Below are positions 15,646 through 25,956 of a stretch of 64,000 nt of DNA, piece after piece (positions within the stretch are counted from its first letter, which is position 1; every line of letters starts with the position of its first letter). The DNA comes from Solirubrobacteraceae bacterium (lineage in GTDB: Bacteria > Actinomycetota > Thermoleophilia > Solirubrobacterales > Solirubrobacteraceae). The notes beneath the pieces were generated by a model that worked only from the letters and a program-made list of their open reading frames with translations, was not told the DNA's origin and did no database searches. The stretch covers positions 62,001-126,000 of the forward strand of contig JALNWQ010000007.1 in the NCBI GenBank assembly GCA_023230855.1, read 5' to 3'. A program made the translations under genes and the position numbers.

Positions 15646-17586
15646 ATGACGACGACCGAACCCACCAGCGCCGAGTCCCGCAAGTTCGCCGAGGACGCCC
15701 GCGAGTCGTGGCGTCTGCCGAGCTTCGGCAAGGAGCTCTACCTCGGCGACTTCCGCCTGGACCTCATCCACCCGCAGCCCGCGGTAGACGCCGAGAAGGC
15801 CGCCCGCGGCGAGGCGTTCCTCGCCGAGCTCGACGCCGTGCTCGCCGACGTCGACCACCTGCGGATCGAGCGCGACGCGAAGATCCCGGACGAGGTCGTC
15901 GACCGGCTCAAGGCGATCGGAGCCCTCGGGATGAAGGTCCCGCAGGAGTACGGCGGACTCGGCCTGTCGCAGATCGACTACAACCGCGCGCTCGCCAAGG
16001 CGGCCGTCGTCCACGGGTCGCTCGGCGCGCTCCTGTCCGCCCACCAGTCGATCGGCCTCGGCCAGCCGCTGATGATCGCCGGGTCGGAGGAGCAGAAGCG
16101 CAAGTGGCTGCCGAAGGTCGCCAAGGACCACATCTCGGCGTTCCTCCTGACCGAGCCCGACGTCGGGTCCGACCCCGCCCGCCTGCAGTGCTCGGCGACG
16201 CCGACCGAGGACGGGTCCGGCTACGTCATCAACGGCCGGAAGCTCTGGGCGACGAACGGCGTCATCGCCGACGTCGTCGTGATCATGGCCCGCATCCCCA
16301 AGCGCGAGGGCCACAAGGGCGGCGTCTCCGCGTTCATCCTCGAGTACGACTCGCCCGGCATCACGGTCGAGCACCGCAACCAGTTCATGGGCCTCAAGGG
16401 CATCGAGAACTCGGCCACGCGGTTCGAGAACGTCTACGTGCCGAAGGAGAACCTCCTCGGCGGCGAGGGCCAGGGCCTGAAGATCGCCTTCCAGACGCTC
16501 AACGTCGGCCGCCTGGCGCTGCCGGCCACCTGCGTGGGCTCGACGAAGTGGGCCACCAAGGTCGCCCGTGAGTTCGCCGCCGAGCGCGTCCAGTGGGGCA
16601 AGCCGGTCGGCAAGCACGACGAGGTCGCCCAGAAGATCGCGTTCATCGCGGCGACGTCGTTCGGCCTCGAGGCCCTGAGCGACGTCTGCAGCCGCCTGTC
16701 CGACGCCGGTCGCAGCGACATCCGCATCGAGGCCGCGATCTCCAAGCTCTACTCGTCCGAGCTGGCCTGGAAGGTCATGGACGAGCTCGTCCAGATCCGT
16801 GGCGGCCGCGGCTACGAGACCGCCGAGTCGCTGCAGGCCCGCGGCGAGCGGCCGGTGCCGGTCGAGCGTGCGCTGCGCGACCAGCGGATCAACCGGATCT
16901 TCGAGGGCTCCACGGAGATCATGCACCTGCAGATCGCCCGCGAGGCGATCGACCAGCACCTCGAGATCGCCGGCGAGCTCATCGAGGGCGACGGCGGCCC
17001 GGCCACCAAGGCGAGGCTCGCGGCCAAGGCCGGCAAGCACTACGCCGGCTGGTTCCCGCAGCTCACCGTCGGCAAGGGCCAGAACCCGCGCTCCTACGAG
17101 GAGTTCGGCGAGCTGGCCAAGCACCTGCGGTTCGTCGAGCGCAACGCCCGCAAGCTCGCCCGCGTCACGTTCTACGCGATGGGCAAGCACGGCGCCAAGC
17201 TCGAGCAGAAGGCCAAGATCCTCGGCCGGATCGTCGACATCGGCGCGGAGCTCTTCGCGATCTCGGCGACCGTCGTGTACGCCGACTCGCAGATCAAGGC
17301 GGACCCGTCGCGCGCCACCGAGATCCGCGAGCTGGCCGACCTGTTCTGCAAGCAGGCCCGTCGTCGCGCCAAGCTCCTGTTCGAGGAGCTGAGCGACAAC
17401 GACGACGACGCGTCCTACAAGGTCGCGCTGGGCGTCCTGGACGGCCGCTACGGGTTCATCGAGGAGGACGTCCCGCACGGGTTCGAGGACGTGCCGCTGT
17501 TCGGCGCTCCGGAGAGCTACCGCCAGCCGGAGTTCGACGCCGCGGAGGCCGCCAAGGTCACCGCGCCGCAGGCCACCGAGGTCTGA
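15646..17586 (+). CDS. Long-chain acyl-CoA dehydrogenase, VLCAD-like long form
   Basis: FAD-dependent acyl-CoA dehydrogenase of 646 residues, longer than the usual 380. An N-terminal helical domain, middle beta domain (LTEPDVGSDPARLQ, residues about 165-180) and C-terminal helices with RDQRINRIFEGSTEIMHLQIARE form a standard unit to about residue 430. An extra C-terminal helical domain of roughly 200 residues resembles the VLCAD/ACAD9 extension that anchors to membranes. It catalyses the first oxidation of fatty acyl-CoA. The start has a clear GGAG 8 nt upstream, unlike the leaderless neighbours, and a palindromic operator overlaps the promoter. A 12-bp hairpin follows. Confidence 0.93.
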   Translation: MTTTEPTSAESRKFAEDARESWRLPSFGKELYLGDFRLDLIHPQPAVDAEKAARGEAFLAELDAVLADVDHLRIERDAKIPDEVVDRLKAIGALGMKVPQEYGGLGLSQIDYNRALAKAAVVHGSLGALLSAHQSIGLGQPLMIAGSEEQKRKWLPKVAKDHISAFLLTEPDVGSDPARLQCSATPTEDGSGYVINGRKLWATNGVIADVVVIMARIPKREGHKGGVSAFILEYDSPGITVEHRNQFMGLKGIENSATRFENVYVPKENLLGGEGQGLKIAFQTLNVGRLALPATCVGSTKWATKVAREFAAERVQWGKPVGKHDEVAQKIAFIAATSFGLEALSDVCSRLSDAGRSDIRIEAAISKLYSSELAWKVMDELVQIRGGRGYETAESLQARGERPVPVERALRDQRINRIFEGSTEIMHLQIAREAIDQHLEIAGELIEGDGGPATKARLAAKAGKHYAGWFPQLTVGKGQNPRSYEEFGELAKHLRFVERNARKLARVTFYAMGKHGAKLEQKAKILGRIVDIGAELFAISATVVYADSQIKADPSRATEIRELADLFCKQARRRAKLLFEELSDNDDDASYKVALGVLDGRYGFIEEDVPHGFEDVPLFGAPESYRQPEFDAAEAAKVTAPQATEV

Positions 17587-17594
17587 CGCCGCAC

Positions 17595-17622
17595 CGCCGT
17601 CCGGGCTCCGGCCCGGGCGGCG
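17595..17622 (+). terminator. Hairpin terminator after acyl-CoA dehydrogenase
   Basis: A 12-bp stem (one G-U pair) closed by a TCCG loop begins 9 nt after the stop codon. Confidence 0.6.
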
Positions 17623-17670
17623 AGCGCCCGGAAGGACGGGCCCGACGTTCGGGTTCCCTACCCTGGTTGG

Positions 17671-18522
17671 ATGCCCGATCCGACGCCGCCCGCCCGTCCC
17701 GTCCGCCGTCCGATCCCGGTCCGCGTCGCGTCGACGGAGCGCCTGACGCCGCGGATGCTGCGGATCGTCCTGGAGGGCGACGCGCTCGACGGATTCCCGG
17801 TGGGGGAGCACACCGACCACTACGTCAAGCTCCTGCTCCCCGCCCCGGGCGCGGACCACGGGCCGCTCTTCGATCCCGAGGAGATCCGCGCGACCCGGCC
17901 GCGGGAGCTGTGGCCGCGCACCCGCAGCTACACGGTCCGGGCGTTCGACCCAGCCCGCCGGCGCCTGACGCTGGACGTCGTCGTCCACGGCGACCAAGGG
18001 GTCGCCGGCCCGTGGGCGCTCGCCGCCCGTCCCGGCGACGACGTGCAGATCCTCGGGCCCGGAGGCGGCTACGCGCCCGATCCCGCGGCCGCGTGGCACC
18101 TCATGGTCGGCGACCCGTGCGTCGTCCCGGCGATCGCCGCGTCGCTCGAGCGCCTGCCCGTCGGGGCGACCGCCCACGTCCTCATCGAGGTGGAGGACGC
18201 CGACGACGAGGTCCCGCTGCCGTCCGGTGACGGGATCCACGTCCGGTGGCTCCACCGCGGAGCGCACCCGGACGACGCGCTGCTCGTCGGCGCGTTGCGC
18301 GAGCTGGAGTTCCCCGACGGGCCGGTCCACGCCTTCGTCCACGGCGAGGCGAGCGCGGTGCGGGCGGTGCGCCGCCACCTCATCGTCGACCGGGGAATGC
18401 CGCGCGAGGCGCTGTCGGCGTCCGGCTACTGGAAGTGGACCCGCACCGACGAGGCCTGGCGGGCCGAGAAGCCCGAGTGGAACCGCCTGGCCGAGCAGGA
18501 CGTCGCCGGCGTCGACGCCTGA
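17671..18522 (+). CDS. Siderophore-interacting FAD/NADPH protein
   Basis: ViuB/siderophore-interacting protein family, 283 residues. The N-terminal FAD-binding barrel contains the flavin motif RTRSYTVRAFD (about residues 90-100) and GPWALAARPGDDVQILGPGG. The C-terminal SIP NAD(P)-binding domain ends in the conserved SGYWKWTRTDEAWRAEK block. It reduces ferric siderophores in the cytoplasm to release iron. ATG 17671 has TACCCT 6 nt upstream, a leaderless-type promoter. No siderophore transporter is nearby. Confidence 0.9.
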   Translation: MPDPTPPARPVRRPIPVRVASTERLTPRMLRIVLEGDALDGFPVGEHTDHYVKLLLPAPGADHGPLFDPEEIRATRPRELWPRTRSYTVRAFDPARRRLTLDVVVHGDQGVAGPWALAARPGDDVQILGPGGGYAPDPAAAWHLMVGDPCVVPAIAASLERLPVGATAHVLIEVEDADDEVPLPSGDGIHVRWLHRGAHPDDALLVGALRELEFPDGPVHAFVHGEASAVRAVRRHLIVDRGMPREALSASGYWKWTRTDEAWRAEKPEWNRLAEQDVAGVDA

Positions 18523-18612
18523 CCGGCGGGCTCGACCGTCGTCGGGCCGGAGGTCGGCGACCGTCCGGGGCGGCGGGTCGTGGTTGACGGCCGGCCGATC
18601 GTGGACAACTAA

Positions 18613-18628
18613 CCTACGGTACCGTAGG
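18613..18628. promoter_or_regulatory. Perfect palindromic operator overlapping a leaderless -10
   Basis: CCTACGGTACCGTAGG is a perfect 16-bp palindrome. Its right end overlaps the -10-like TAGGCT (18625-18630), which itself lies 6 nt before the monooxygenase ATG, so a bound regulator would block the promoter directly. The form suits a TetR-family repressor. Confidence 0.7.
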
Positions 18629-18636
18629 CTTGGCCG

Positions 18637-20202
18637 ATGGAAGCCACGATCGTCCCCGACCACGAGGTCGCGATCATCGGAGCGGGCATCGGCGGGATCG
18701 GCGTCGCGATCGCGCTGCGGCGCGCCGGGATCGACGACGTCGTCCTCCTCGAGCGGGCGTCCGACATCGGCGGCACGTGGCGCGACAACGTCTACCCGGG
18801 GATCGGGGTCGACGTGCCCGCGCAGGCGTACCAGTTCTCCTACGAGCTCAAGCCCGACTGGTCGCGGGTGTTCGCCAAGGGCCACGAGGTCAAGGCGTAC
18901 ATCGACCAGTGCGCCGACCACCACGACGTCCGGCGCCTCGTCCGACTGGGGCACGACGTCACCGAGCGGCGGTGGGACGAGGACCACCGGCTGTGGCGGC
19001 TGACGATCAACCGGGACGACGAGCTCACCGCGCGCTACGTCGTCAGCGCCATCGGGGCGTTCGTCGAGCCGAAGCCCACGACGATCCCGGGGGTCGACGA
19101 CTTCGCCGGGCCGATCCTGCGCTCGGCTTCGTGGGACGACGGCGTGGAGCTCGACGGACGGCGCGTGGCGATCGTCGGCACCGGTGCGAGCGCCGTGCAG
19201 ATCATTCCCGAGATCGCGGCGAGGGTCGCCCATCTGGACGTCTACCAGCGCACGCCGATCTGGGTCGCGCCGAAGCCGAATCCGATGACGCCGCCGCTCG
19301 TGCGCGGCCTCTTCCGCCGCGTCCCGCCGGCCCAGCAGGTCGTGCGCGCCGTGTCGACCCGCGCCACCGAGGCGCTCCTCGTCAACCTCGTCGTCGAGCA
19401 CCGCCGGACCGCCCCGATCACCCGTGCGGCCGGCTGGCTCAACCGCAACGTCTGGTACCGCACCCAGGTCCGCGACCCCGACGTCCGTCGCCGGCTGACC
19501 CCGGACTACGACATCGGCTGCAAGCGCCCGGCGGTGTCCAACCGCTACCTGCGGACGTTCAACCGGGCCAACGTCGAGCTCGTCACCGACGGCATCGAGC
19601 GGATCACCGCGGACGGGGTGCGGACCGTCGACGGCGCCGAGCGGCCCGTCGACGTGCTGATCCTCGCGACCGGGTTCCGGATGGCGACCGACCCCGAGCC
19701 GCACCGCGTGCGCCCGGTGCGCGGCCGCGACGGGTTCGACCTGGCGGAGTTCTACGCCACCCACCGCGCCCGATCCTACGAGAGCGTCAGCCTGCCCGGG
19801 CTGCCCAACCACTTCATGGTCTTCGGGCCCTACGGCTGGACCGGCGGCACCTGGCACGTGCTGGTGGAGACGGCGTCCGCCCACATCGTGCGGGTGATCG
19901 AGGAGGCGCGTCGGCGGGGCGCCGGCGCGGTCGAGGTGCGCGAGGAGGCCGCCGACCGCTGGACGGCGTTCGCGACCGAGCGGCTCGGCCGGTCGCTGTG
20001 GAACGAGGGATCGTGCGCGACGTCCAACAGCTACTACCGCGACCGCCACGGCGACACGCCGTTCCTGCGCCCGACGTCGTCGGAGCAGGCCCGGCGCGCC
20101 GCCCGGACGTTCCCGCTGGAGGACTACCGGTTCGACGCGCCGCGGCCCGCGGTGGCGGTCACGACCGCAGGTGCGTCCCGACGCGGAAGCGGTGGAGGTT
20201 GA
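18637..20202 (+). CDS. Baeyer-Villiger-like flavin monooxygenase (atypical fingerprint)
   Basis: FAD/NADPH monooxygenase of 521 residues. The FAD-binding motif VAIIGAGIGGIGVAIAL comes first, followed by GGTWRDNVYPGIGVDVPAQAYQFSY and a second dinucleotide motif VAIVGTGASAVQIIPE. The BVMO fingerprint FxGxxxHxxxW appears as FAGPILRSASW, with Arg162 replacing the usual His, so activity may differ from classical BVMOs. Likely substrates are ketones, terpenoids or hydrocarbon-derived molecules. Regulated by the palindrome just upstream. Its 3' end overlaps the convergent ABC permease gene by 44 nt. Confidence 0.88.
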   Translation: MEATIVPDHEVAIIGAGIGGIGVAIALRRAGIDDVVLLERASDIGGTWRDNVYPGIGVDVPAQAYQFSYELKPDWSRVFAKGHEVKAYIDQCADHHDVRRLVRLGHDVTERRWDEDHRLWRLTINRDDELTARYVVSAIGAFVEPKPTTIPGVDDFAGPILRSASWDDGVELDGRRVAIVGTGASAVQIIPEIAARVAHLDVYQRTPIWVAPKPNPMTPPLVRGLFRRVPPAQQVVRAVSTRATEALLVNLVVEHRRTAPITRAAGWLNRNVWYRTQVRDPDVRRRLTPDYDIGCKRPAVSNRYLRTFNRANVELVTDGIERITADGVRTVDGAERPVDVLILATGFRMATDPEPHRVRPVRGRDGFDLAEFYATHRARSYESVSLPGLPNHFMVFGPYGWTGGTWHVLVETASAHIVRVIEEARRRGAGAVEVREEAADRWTAFATERLGRSLWNEGSCATSNSYYRDRHGDTPFLRPTSSEQARRAARTFPLEDYRFDAPRPAVAVTTAGASRRGSGGG

Positions 20203-20931
20203 GCAGGGTCAGCGCGCCGACGATCGCCGTGAGGATCGCCAGGGACGCGGCGACGTTCGTCTCGGACGTCCCGAGGAACCCGTAGCGGACGAGGTCGATC
20301 ATGTAGTAGACCGGGTTGAAGTGGGTGATCGTCGACCACGGCTCCGGCAGGAGCTCGGCGGAGTAGAAGACGCCGCCGAGGAAGATCAGCGGCTGGAGCA
20401 GGAACGTCTGGGCGACCGCGACGTCGTCGAACTGCTCCGCCCGCACCCCGATGAACACCCCGAGCTGGGCGAAGAACATGCCCACGAGCGCCAGCGCCGG
20501 GATGAGCACGAGCACGTGCTCGACCGGCAGGTCGATGAGCAGCAGCGCCACCCCGGTCGTGATCGCCGCGACGACCGCCCCGCGGATGAACCCGCCGAGG
20601 GCGAACGCCATCATGAGCTGCGCCGGCGACGCGGGGGAGGAGAGCTGGTCGTCGATCGCCCGCTCCATCTTCTGCTGCAGGATCGACGAGCTGTTGTTCG
20701 CGAACGCGTTCGTCGCCCAGGCCATCATGATGAGGCCGGGCACGATGAACACGACGTAGTCGACGCCCTGGAGCTTGTCGATCCGCGCGCCCAGGGCCGC
20801 CCCGAACACCGAGATGTAGAGGAACGTCTCGAGCAGCGGGGCGCCGAGCGTCTGGCGCTTGATCTTCATGAACCGGCTGACCTCGCGCCGCACGAGCGCG
20901 AGGAACCGGATCTGCGAGGGGGACATGCCGC

Positions 20932-20935
<4 letters not shown>
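20159..20935 (-). CDS. ABC-2 type transporter permease
   Basis: Membrane subunit of an ABC exporter, 258 residues with six predicted transmembrane helices and the ABC-2 signature region PLIFLGGVFYSAELLPEPWSTITHFNPVYYMIDLVRYG. This placement suits drug, polysaccharide or lipid exporters of the DrrB/NodJ class. It follows the ATPase gene with a 4-nt overlap (ATGA at 20932-20935). The 3' end is antisense to the end of the monooxygenase gene. Substrate unknown. Confidence 0.9.
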
Positions 20936-21837
<902 letters not shown>

Positions 21838-21933
21838 TCCGGGGAAGATGACGGGTCGGGGCGACGGGCGCGGTGCAGCGGGGCATCGCGGTCCACGACG
21901 CGTCGGCCGAGCGGCGCACTAGAGTCGTCCGTC

Positions 21934-23190
21934 GTGCCCGATCGCGCCGTGACCCCGGACGACGTCGCCGCGACGGCGGTGCGGTTGCGGTCGGTCGTGC
22001 GCCGCACCGCGCTCGAGGGCAGCTACCGTCTGTCGGCCGCCGCCCGCTGCGAGGTGTGGCTCAAGCGCGAGGACGCCCAGCTCTGCCGGTCCTACAAGGT
22101 CCGCGGCGCCTACGCCCTGATCGCGTCGCTGTCGGAGGAGGAGCGGTCCCGCGGGGTGATCTGCGCCAGCGCCGGCAACCATGGGCAGGGCCTGGCGTTC
22201 GCGTGCGCGCAGCTCGGCATCCCCGGCCGGGTGTTCGTCCCGACGAACACCCCGCGGCAGAAGCGCGACCGGATCCGCGCGATCGGCGGCGACCGGGTCG
22301 AGCTCGTCGTCGCCGGCGGGTCGTACGACGCCGCCAGCGCGGCCGCCCAGGACGCGGCGCGCGACGCCGGGTCGCTCTACGTGCACCCGTTCGACGACGC
22401 GCGCACGATCGCCGGGCAGGGCACCGTCGCGGTCGAGATCCTGGAGCAGCATCCGGGACCGCTCGACACCGTCGTCGTGCCGATCGGGGGTGGCGGCCTG
22501 GTGGCCGGGATGGCGCTGTGGCTCCGCGAGCGCTCGCCCGGCACCCGGATCGTCGGGGTGGAGCCCGCCGGGGCGGCGAGCATGCGGGCCGCGCTCGACG
22601 CCGGGCGGCCGGTGACGCTCGACGCGGTCGACGGGTTCGTCGACGGCGCCGCGGTCGCGCGGGCGGGGGAGTTGCCGCTGCCGATCGTGCGCGACCTCGT
22701 CGACGAGGTCGTGACCGTCGAGGAGGGCGCGGTCTGCACCGAGATGCTCGAGCTGTACCAGACCGAGGGCATCATCGCCGAGCCCGCCGGGGCGCTCGCG
22801 AGCGCCGCGCTGCGCACCGGACGGCTGTCGCGCCCGCCGACCGGGCCGACGGTGTGCGTCGTCTCGGGCGGCAACAACGACGTCAGCCGCTACGGCGAGA
22901 TCGTCGAGCGGTCGTTGCTGCACGAGCAGCTGCGCCACTACTTCCTCGTGACCTTCCCACAGGAGCCCGGCGCGCTGCGGCACTTCCTCGACGGGGTGCT
23001 CGCCGGTGGCGAGGACATCGTGCTCTTCGAGTACGTGAAGAAGAACAACCGCGAGACCGGTCCGGCGCTCGTCGGGATCGACCTGGAGCGCGCCGAGGAC
23101 CTGCCGGCGCTGCTGGCCCGGATGGACGCGAGCCCGATCGAGACCGAGCGCGTCCCGCCGGGGTCGCCGCTCTTCTCGTTCCTCCTCTGA
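21934..23190 (+). CDS. ilvA: Threonine dehydratase
   Basis: PLP-dependent threonine deaminase of 418 residues, forming 2-oxobutanoate for isoleucine synthesis. The PLP lysine is in SYKVRGAY (about Lys50), with SAGNHGQGLAFA, the phosphate loop GGGGLVAG, and a single C-terminal ACT-like regulatory region (HYFLVTFPQEPGALRHFLD...FEYVKKNNRETGPALVGI). One regulatory domain is the shorter form seen in Gram-positive enzymes. GTG 21934 has TAGAGT 8 nt upstream. It is divergent from the ABC genes. A flavoprotein gene follows after 2 bp. Confidence 0.93.
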   Translation: MPDRAVTPDDVAATAVRLRSVVRRTALEGSYRLSAAARCEVWLKREDAQLCRSYKVRGAYALIASLSEEERSRGVICASAGNHGQGLAFACAQLGIPGRVFVPTNTPRQKRDRIRAIGGDRVELVVAGGSYDAASAAAQDAARDAGSLYVHPFDDARTIAGQGTVAVEILEQHPGPLDTVVVPIGGGGLVAGMALWLRERSPGTRIVGVEPAGAASMRAALDAGRPVTLDAVDGFVDGAAVARAGELPLPIVRDLVDEVVTVEEGAVCTEMLELYQTEGIIAEPAGALASAALRTGRLSRPPTGPTVCVVSGGNNDVSRYGEIVERSLLHEQLRHYFLVTFPQEPGALRHFLDGVLAGGEDIVLFEYVKKNNRETGPALVGIDLERAEDLPALLARMDASPIETERVPPGSPLFSFLL

Positions 23191-23192
23191 CC

Positions 23193-24440
23193 GTGGTCGA
23201 CGGCGGAAGAGCGGTGGGCGCGACGACGCGGCGCGTCGGTCCCGAGGACGGGTCGGCGCGGCATGACGCCGCGCGGGCCGCCGATCACGCCGGTGCGGCG
23301 GAGCGGAGGGCGACCGTCGTGGTCGTCGGCGCCGGGCAGGCGGGCCTGTCGGCCGGGTACCACCTGGGCCGCCGCGGGTTCGCGCCGGCGACCGGTGCGC
23401 CCGACGACGGGTCGGGCGTCCCCGTCGCCGGGGCGACCGACGGGTCGGGGGACGGCGCGACGTTCGTCGTGCTCGACGCCGAGGACGGCCCCGGCGGGGC
23501 GTGGCGTCATCGGTGGGCGTCGCTGCGGATGGACACCATCAACGGGATCTTCGACCTGCCGCGGTTCCCCAAGCCGCCGATCGACCCGGCGGCGTCGAGC
23601 CGCGACGCGGTGCCGGCGTACTTCGCCGACTTCGAGCGGACGACCGACCTGCCGATCCTGCGTCCCGTGACCGTCACGTCGGTGTGGCGGGCCGACGACG
23701 ACCCCGACGGCGACCTGCTGGTGGAGAGCACCGTCGGGCGCTGGCGGACGCGGGCGGTGATCAACGCCACCGGCACGTGGGGCAACCCGGTCCTGCCCGC
23801 CTATCCCGGGGGCGACACGTTCCGTGGCCGCCAGCTCCACACCCGCGACTACGTCGACGCCGAGGCGTTCGCCGGGCTGCGGGTGGCGATCGTCGGCGGC
23901 GGGATCTCGGCGTTGCAGCAGCTCGAGGAGATCTCGCGCCACGCCACGGTCCTGTGGTACACGCGTCGCGAGCCGGTGTTCCGCGAGGGCGAGTTCCGGT
24001 CCGAGGTGGAGGGTCGGATGGTCATCGAGCGCGTGACCGCCGCCGTCGAGGCGGGCGAGCCGACCGGCAGCGTCGTGTCGTACACCGACCTGGGCTGGGC
24101 GCCGTACGCCGTCGCCGCCCGCGAGCGCGGGGTGCTCGTGCGCCGGCCGATGTTCGTCGCGATCGAGCCGGACGGCGTCCGCGAGGCCGACGGAGCCCAC
24201 GTCCCGGTCGACGTCATCCTCTGGGCCACGGGGTTCAAGCCGGCCATCGCCCACCTCGACCCGCTCGCGCTGCGCAACGACCGGGGCGGGATCGCCCTGC
24301 GCGGCACGCGCGTCGCCGACGAGCCGCGGGTGCACCTCATCGGGTTCGGGCCGTCGCAGTCGACCGTCGGCGCCAACCGCGCCGGTCGCGTCGCGGCGTG
24401 GGACCTGGCCGAGCGGCTCGGCGTGCCGCGCCCGCGGTGA
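23193..24440 (+). CDS. NAD(P)/FAD-dependent oxidoreductase (FMO/CzcO-like)
   Basis: Flavin oxidoreductase of about 415 residues. The FAD motif is VVVVGAGQAGLSAGYHLGRRGF (from about residue 44), with GGAWRHRWASLRMDTINGIFDLPRFPKPP and a second Rossmann motif VAIVGGGISALQQLEE. A Gly/Asp/Pro-rich insertion of about 25 residues lies between the first motif and the following strand (FVVLDAEDGPGG), which is unusual. It is translated right after ilvA; GTG 23193 is 2 bp from the ilvA stop, while GTG 23214 has a GGAAGA just upstream and is also plausible. Substrate unknown; no metabolic link to ilvA is evident. Confidence 0.8.
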   Translation: MVDGGRAVGATTRRVGPEDGSARHDAARAADHAGAAERRATVVVVGAGQAGLSAGYHLGRRGFAPATGAPDDGSGVPVAGATDGSGDGATFVVLDAEDGPGGAWRHRWASLRMDTINGIFDLPRFPKPPIDPAASSRDAVPAYFADFERTTDLPILRPVTVTSVWRADDDPDGDLLVESTVGRWRTRAVINATGTWGNPVLPAYPGGDTFRGRQLHTRDYVDAEAFAGLRVAIVGGGISALQQLEEISRHATVLWYTRREPVFREGEFRSEVEGRMVIERVTAAVEAGEPTGSVVSYTDLGWAPYAVAARERGVLVRRPMFVAIEPDGVREADGAHVPVDVILWATGFKPAIAHLDPLALRNDRGGIALRGTRVADEPRVHLIGFGPSQSTVGANRAGRVAAWDLAERLGVPRPR

Positions 24441-24474
24441 CGGGCCACCGGCGCGACGGCGCTAGCCTCGGGGG

Positions 24475-25956
24475 ATGAGCACCGTCACCCGGTCGCCCTT
24501 CGCGTTCGAGCACACCTTCGCCCGCGACCTCGAGGGGCTCTACGTGCCGTGGCGGGCCGCCCCGTCGCCCGATCCGCGGATCGTCGTGCTCAACGACGAG
24601 GTGGCGCGCGAGCTCGGCGTCGACCCGGCCGAGCTGCGCACGCCCGCGGGCGCGGCGTTCCTCGCCGGCGACGTGCCGGACGACGTGCCGACGATCGCCC
24701 AGGCGTACGCGGGCCACCAGTTCGGGGCGTACTCCCCGCGCCTGGGCGACGGTCGTGCGCTGCTGCTCGGCGAGGTCGTCGACGTCCACGGTCGCCGCCG
24801 CGACCTGCACCTCAAGGGCTCCGGTCGCACGCCGTTCGCCCGGGGAGGCGACGGCCGGGCGGCGATCGGCCCGATGCTGCGCGAGCACGTCGTCGGCGAG
24901 GCGATGCACGCCCTGGGCGTCCCGACGAGCCGGGCGCTCGCCGTCGTCACCACCGGCGAGCGGGTGCTGCGCGAGTCCGGACCGCTGCCGGGCGCGATCC
25001 TCGCCCGGGTCGCGTCGAGCCACCTGCGGGTCGGCAGCTTCGAGTACGCCGCGCGACTGCAGGACCGCACCGTGCTGCGACGCCTGGCCGACCACGCGAT
25101 CGCCCGCCACCACCCGGCCGCCGCCGACGCCGACGACGGCCGGTACCTCGGCCTCTTCCGTGCGGTGCTCGACGCGCAGGCGTCGCTCGTGGCGCGGTGG
25201 ATGCACGTCGGGTTCGTCCACGGGGTGATGAACACCGACAACCTCGCGATCTCGGGCGAGACGATCGACTACGGGCCGTGCGCGTTCGTCGACGCCTACG
25301 ACCGCGCGACGGTGTTCAGCTCGATCGACCACGGCGGACGCTACGCGTTCGGCAACCAGCCGATGCTCGCCCAGTGGGGCCTGGCCCGGCTCGCCGAGGC
25401 GCTGGTGCCCCTCATCGACGAGGACCGGGACGCCGCGGTCGCGGCCGCGACCGAGGCCCTCAACGCGTTCCCCGCGCGGTTCGACGCGCACTGGCGGCGC
25501 GGGATGCACGCCAAGATCGGCCTGGGGCGCGCCCCTGCCGACGAGGCGCTCGTCGACGACCTCGTCGACCTGCTCGAGCGGGCCCGGGTCGACCTGACGA
25601 TGGCCTTCCGCGCGCTCGGCCACGCGGCCACCGGCGACGACGCGCAGCTGCGGGTGCTCTTCGCCGACGCCGCCCCGCTCGACGCGTGGATCGTGCGCTG
25701 GCGCACCGCGCTGGACGACGAGGGCCGCGACCGGCGCGAGGTCGCGGCGGGGATGGACGCCGTGAACCCGGCGTACATCCCGCGCAACCACCTCGTCGAG
25801 GAGGCGCTCTCCGCGGCGACCGGCGGCGACCTCGGGCCGCTGGAGCGCCTCATGGACGCCGTCACGCGGCCGTTCGAGGAGCGCCGCGGCCTGGAGGCGT
25901 ACGCGCTGCCCGGGCCCGATGACGCCGACCGCTACGTCACGTACTGCGGCACGTGA
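24475..25956 (+). CDS. selO: Protein adenylyltransferase SelO (YdiU family)
   Basis: Pseudokinase-fold enzyme that AMPylates proteins on Ser/Thr/Tyr, 493 residues. The family blocks YAGHQFGAYSPRLGDGRALLLGE, LKGSGRTPFARGGDGRAAIGPMLREHV and HGVMNTDNLAISGETIDYGP are all intact. The C-terminus ends YVTYCGT, where the penultimate cysteine region corresponds to the Sec/Cys position of SelO proteins; here it is Cys, not UGA-encoded. ATG 24475 has TAGCCT 6 nt upstream. The stop overlaps the next gene's GTG. Role in redox-stress signalling is known from homologues. Confidence 0.93.
   Translation: MSTVTRSPFAFEHTFARDLEGLYVPWRAAPSPDPRIVVLNDEVARELGVDPAELRTPAGAAFLAGDVPDDVPTIAQAYAGHQFGAYSPRLGDGRALLLGEVVDVHGRRRDLHLKGSGRTPFARGGDGRAAIGPMLREHVVGEAMHALGVPTSRALAVVTTGERVLRESGPLPGAILARVASSHLRVGSFEYAARLQDRTVLRRLADHAIARHHPAAADADDGRYLGLFRAVLDAQASLVARWMHVGFVHGVMNTDNLAISGETIDYGPCAFVDAYDRATVFSSIDHGGRYAFGNQPMLAQWGLARLAEALVPLIDEDRDAAVAAATEALNAFPARFDAHWRRGMHAKIGLGRAPADEALVDDLVDLLERARVDLTMAFRALGHAATGDDAQLRVLFADAAPLDAWIVRWRTALDDEGRDRREVAAGMDAVNPAYIPRNHLVEEALSAATGGDLGPLERLMDAVTRPFEERRGLEAYALPGPDDADRYVTYCGT

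Noticed and set aside
15622..20049. Minus-strand open frame of over 1400 codons across three plus-strand genes
   Set aside because: It is the antisense of the acyl-CoA dehydrogenase, SIP and monooxygenase genes; its product is Arg/Asp/Val-rich without motifs, a typical high-GC shadow.
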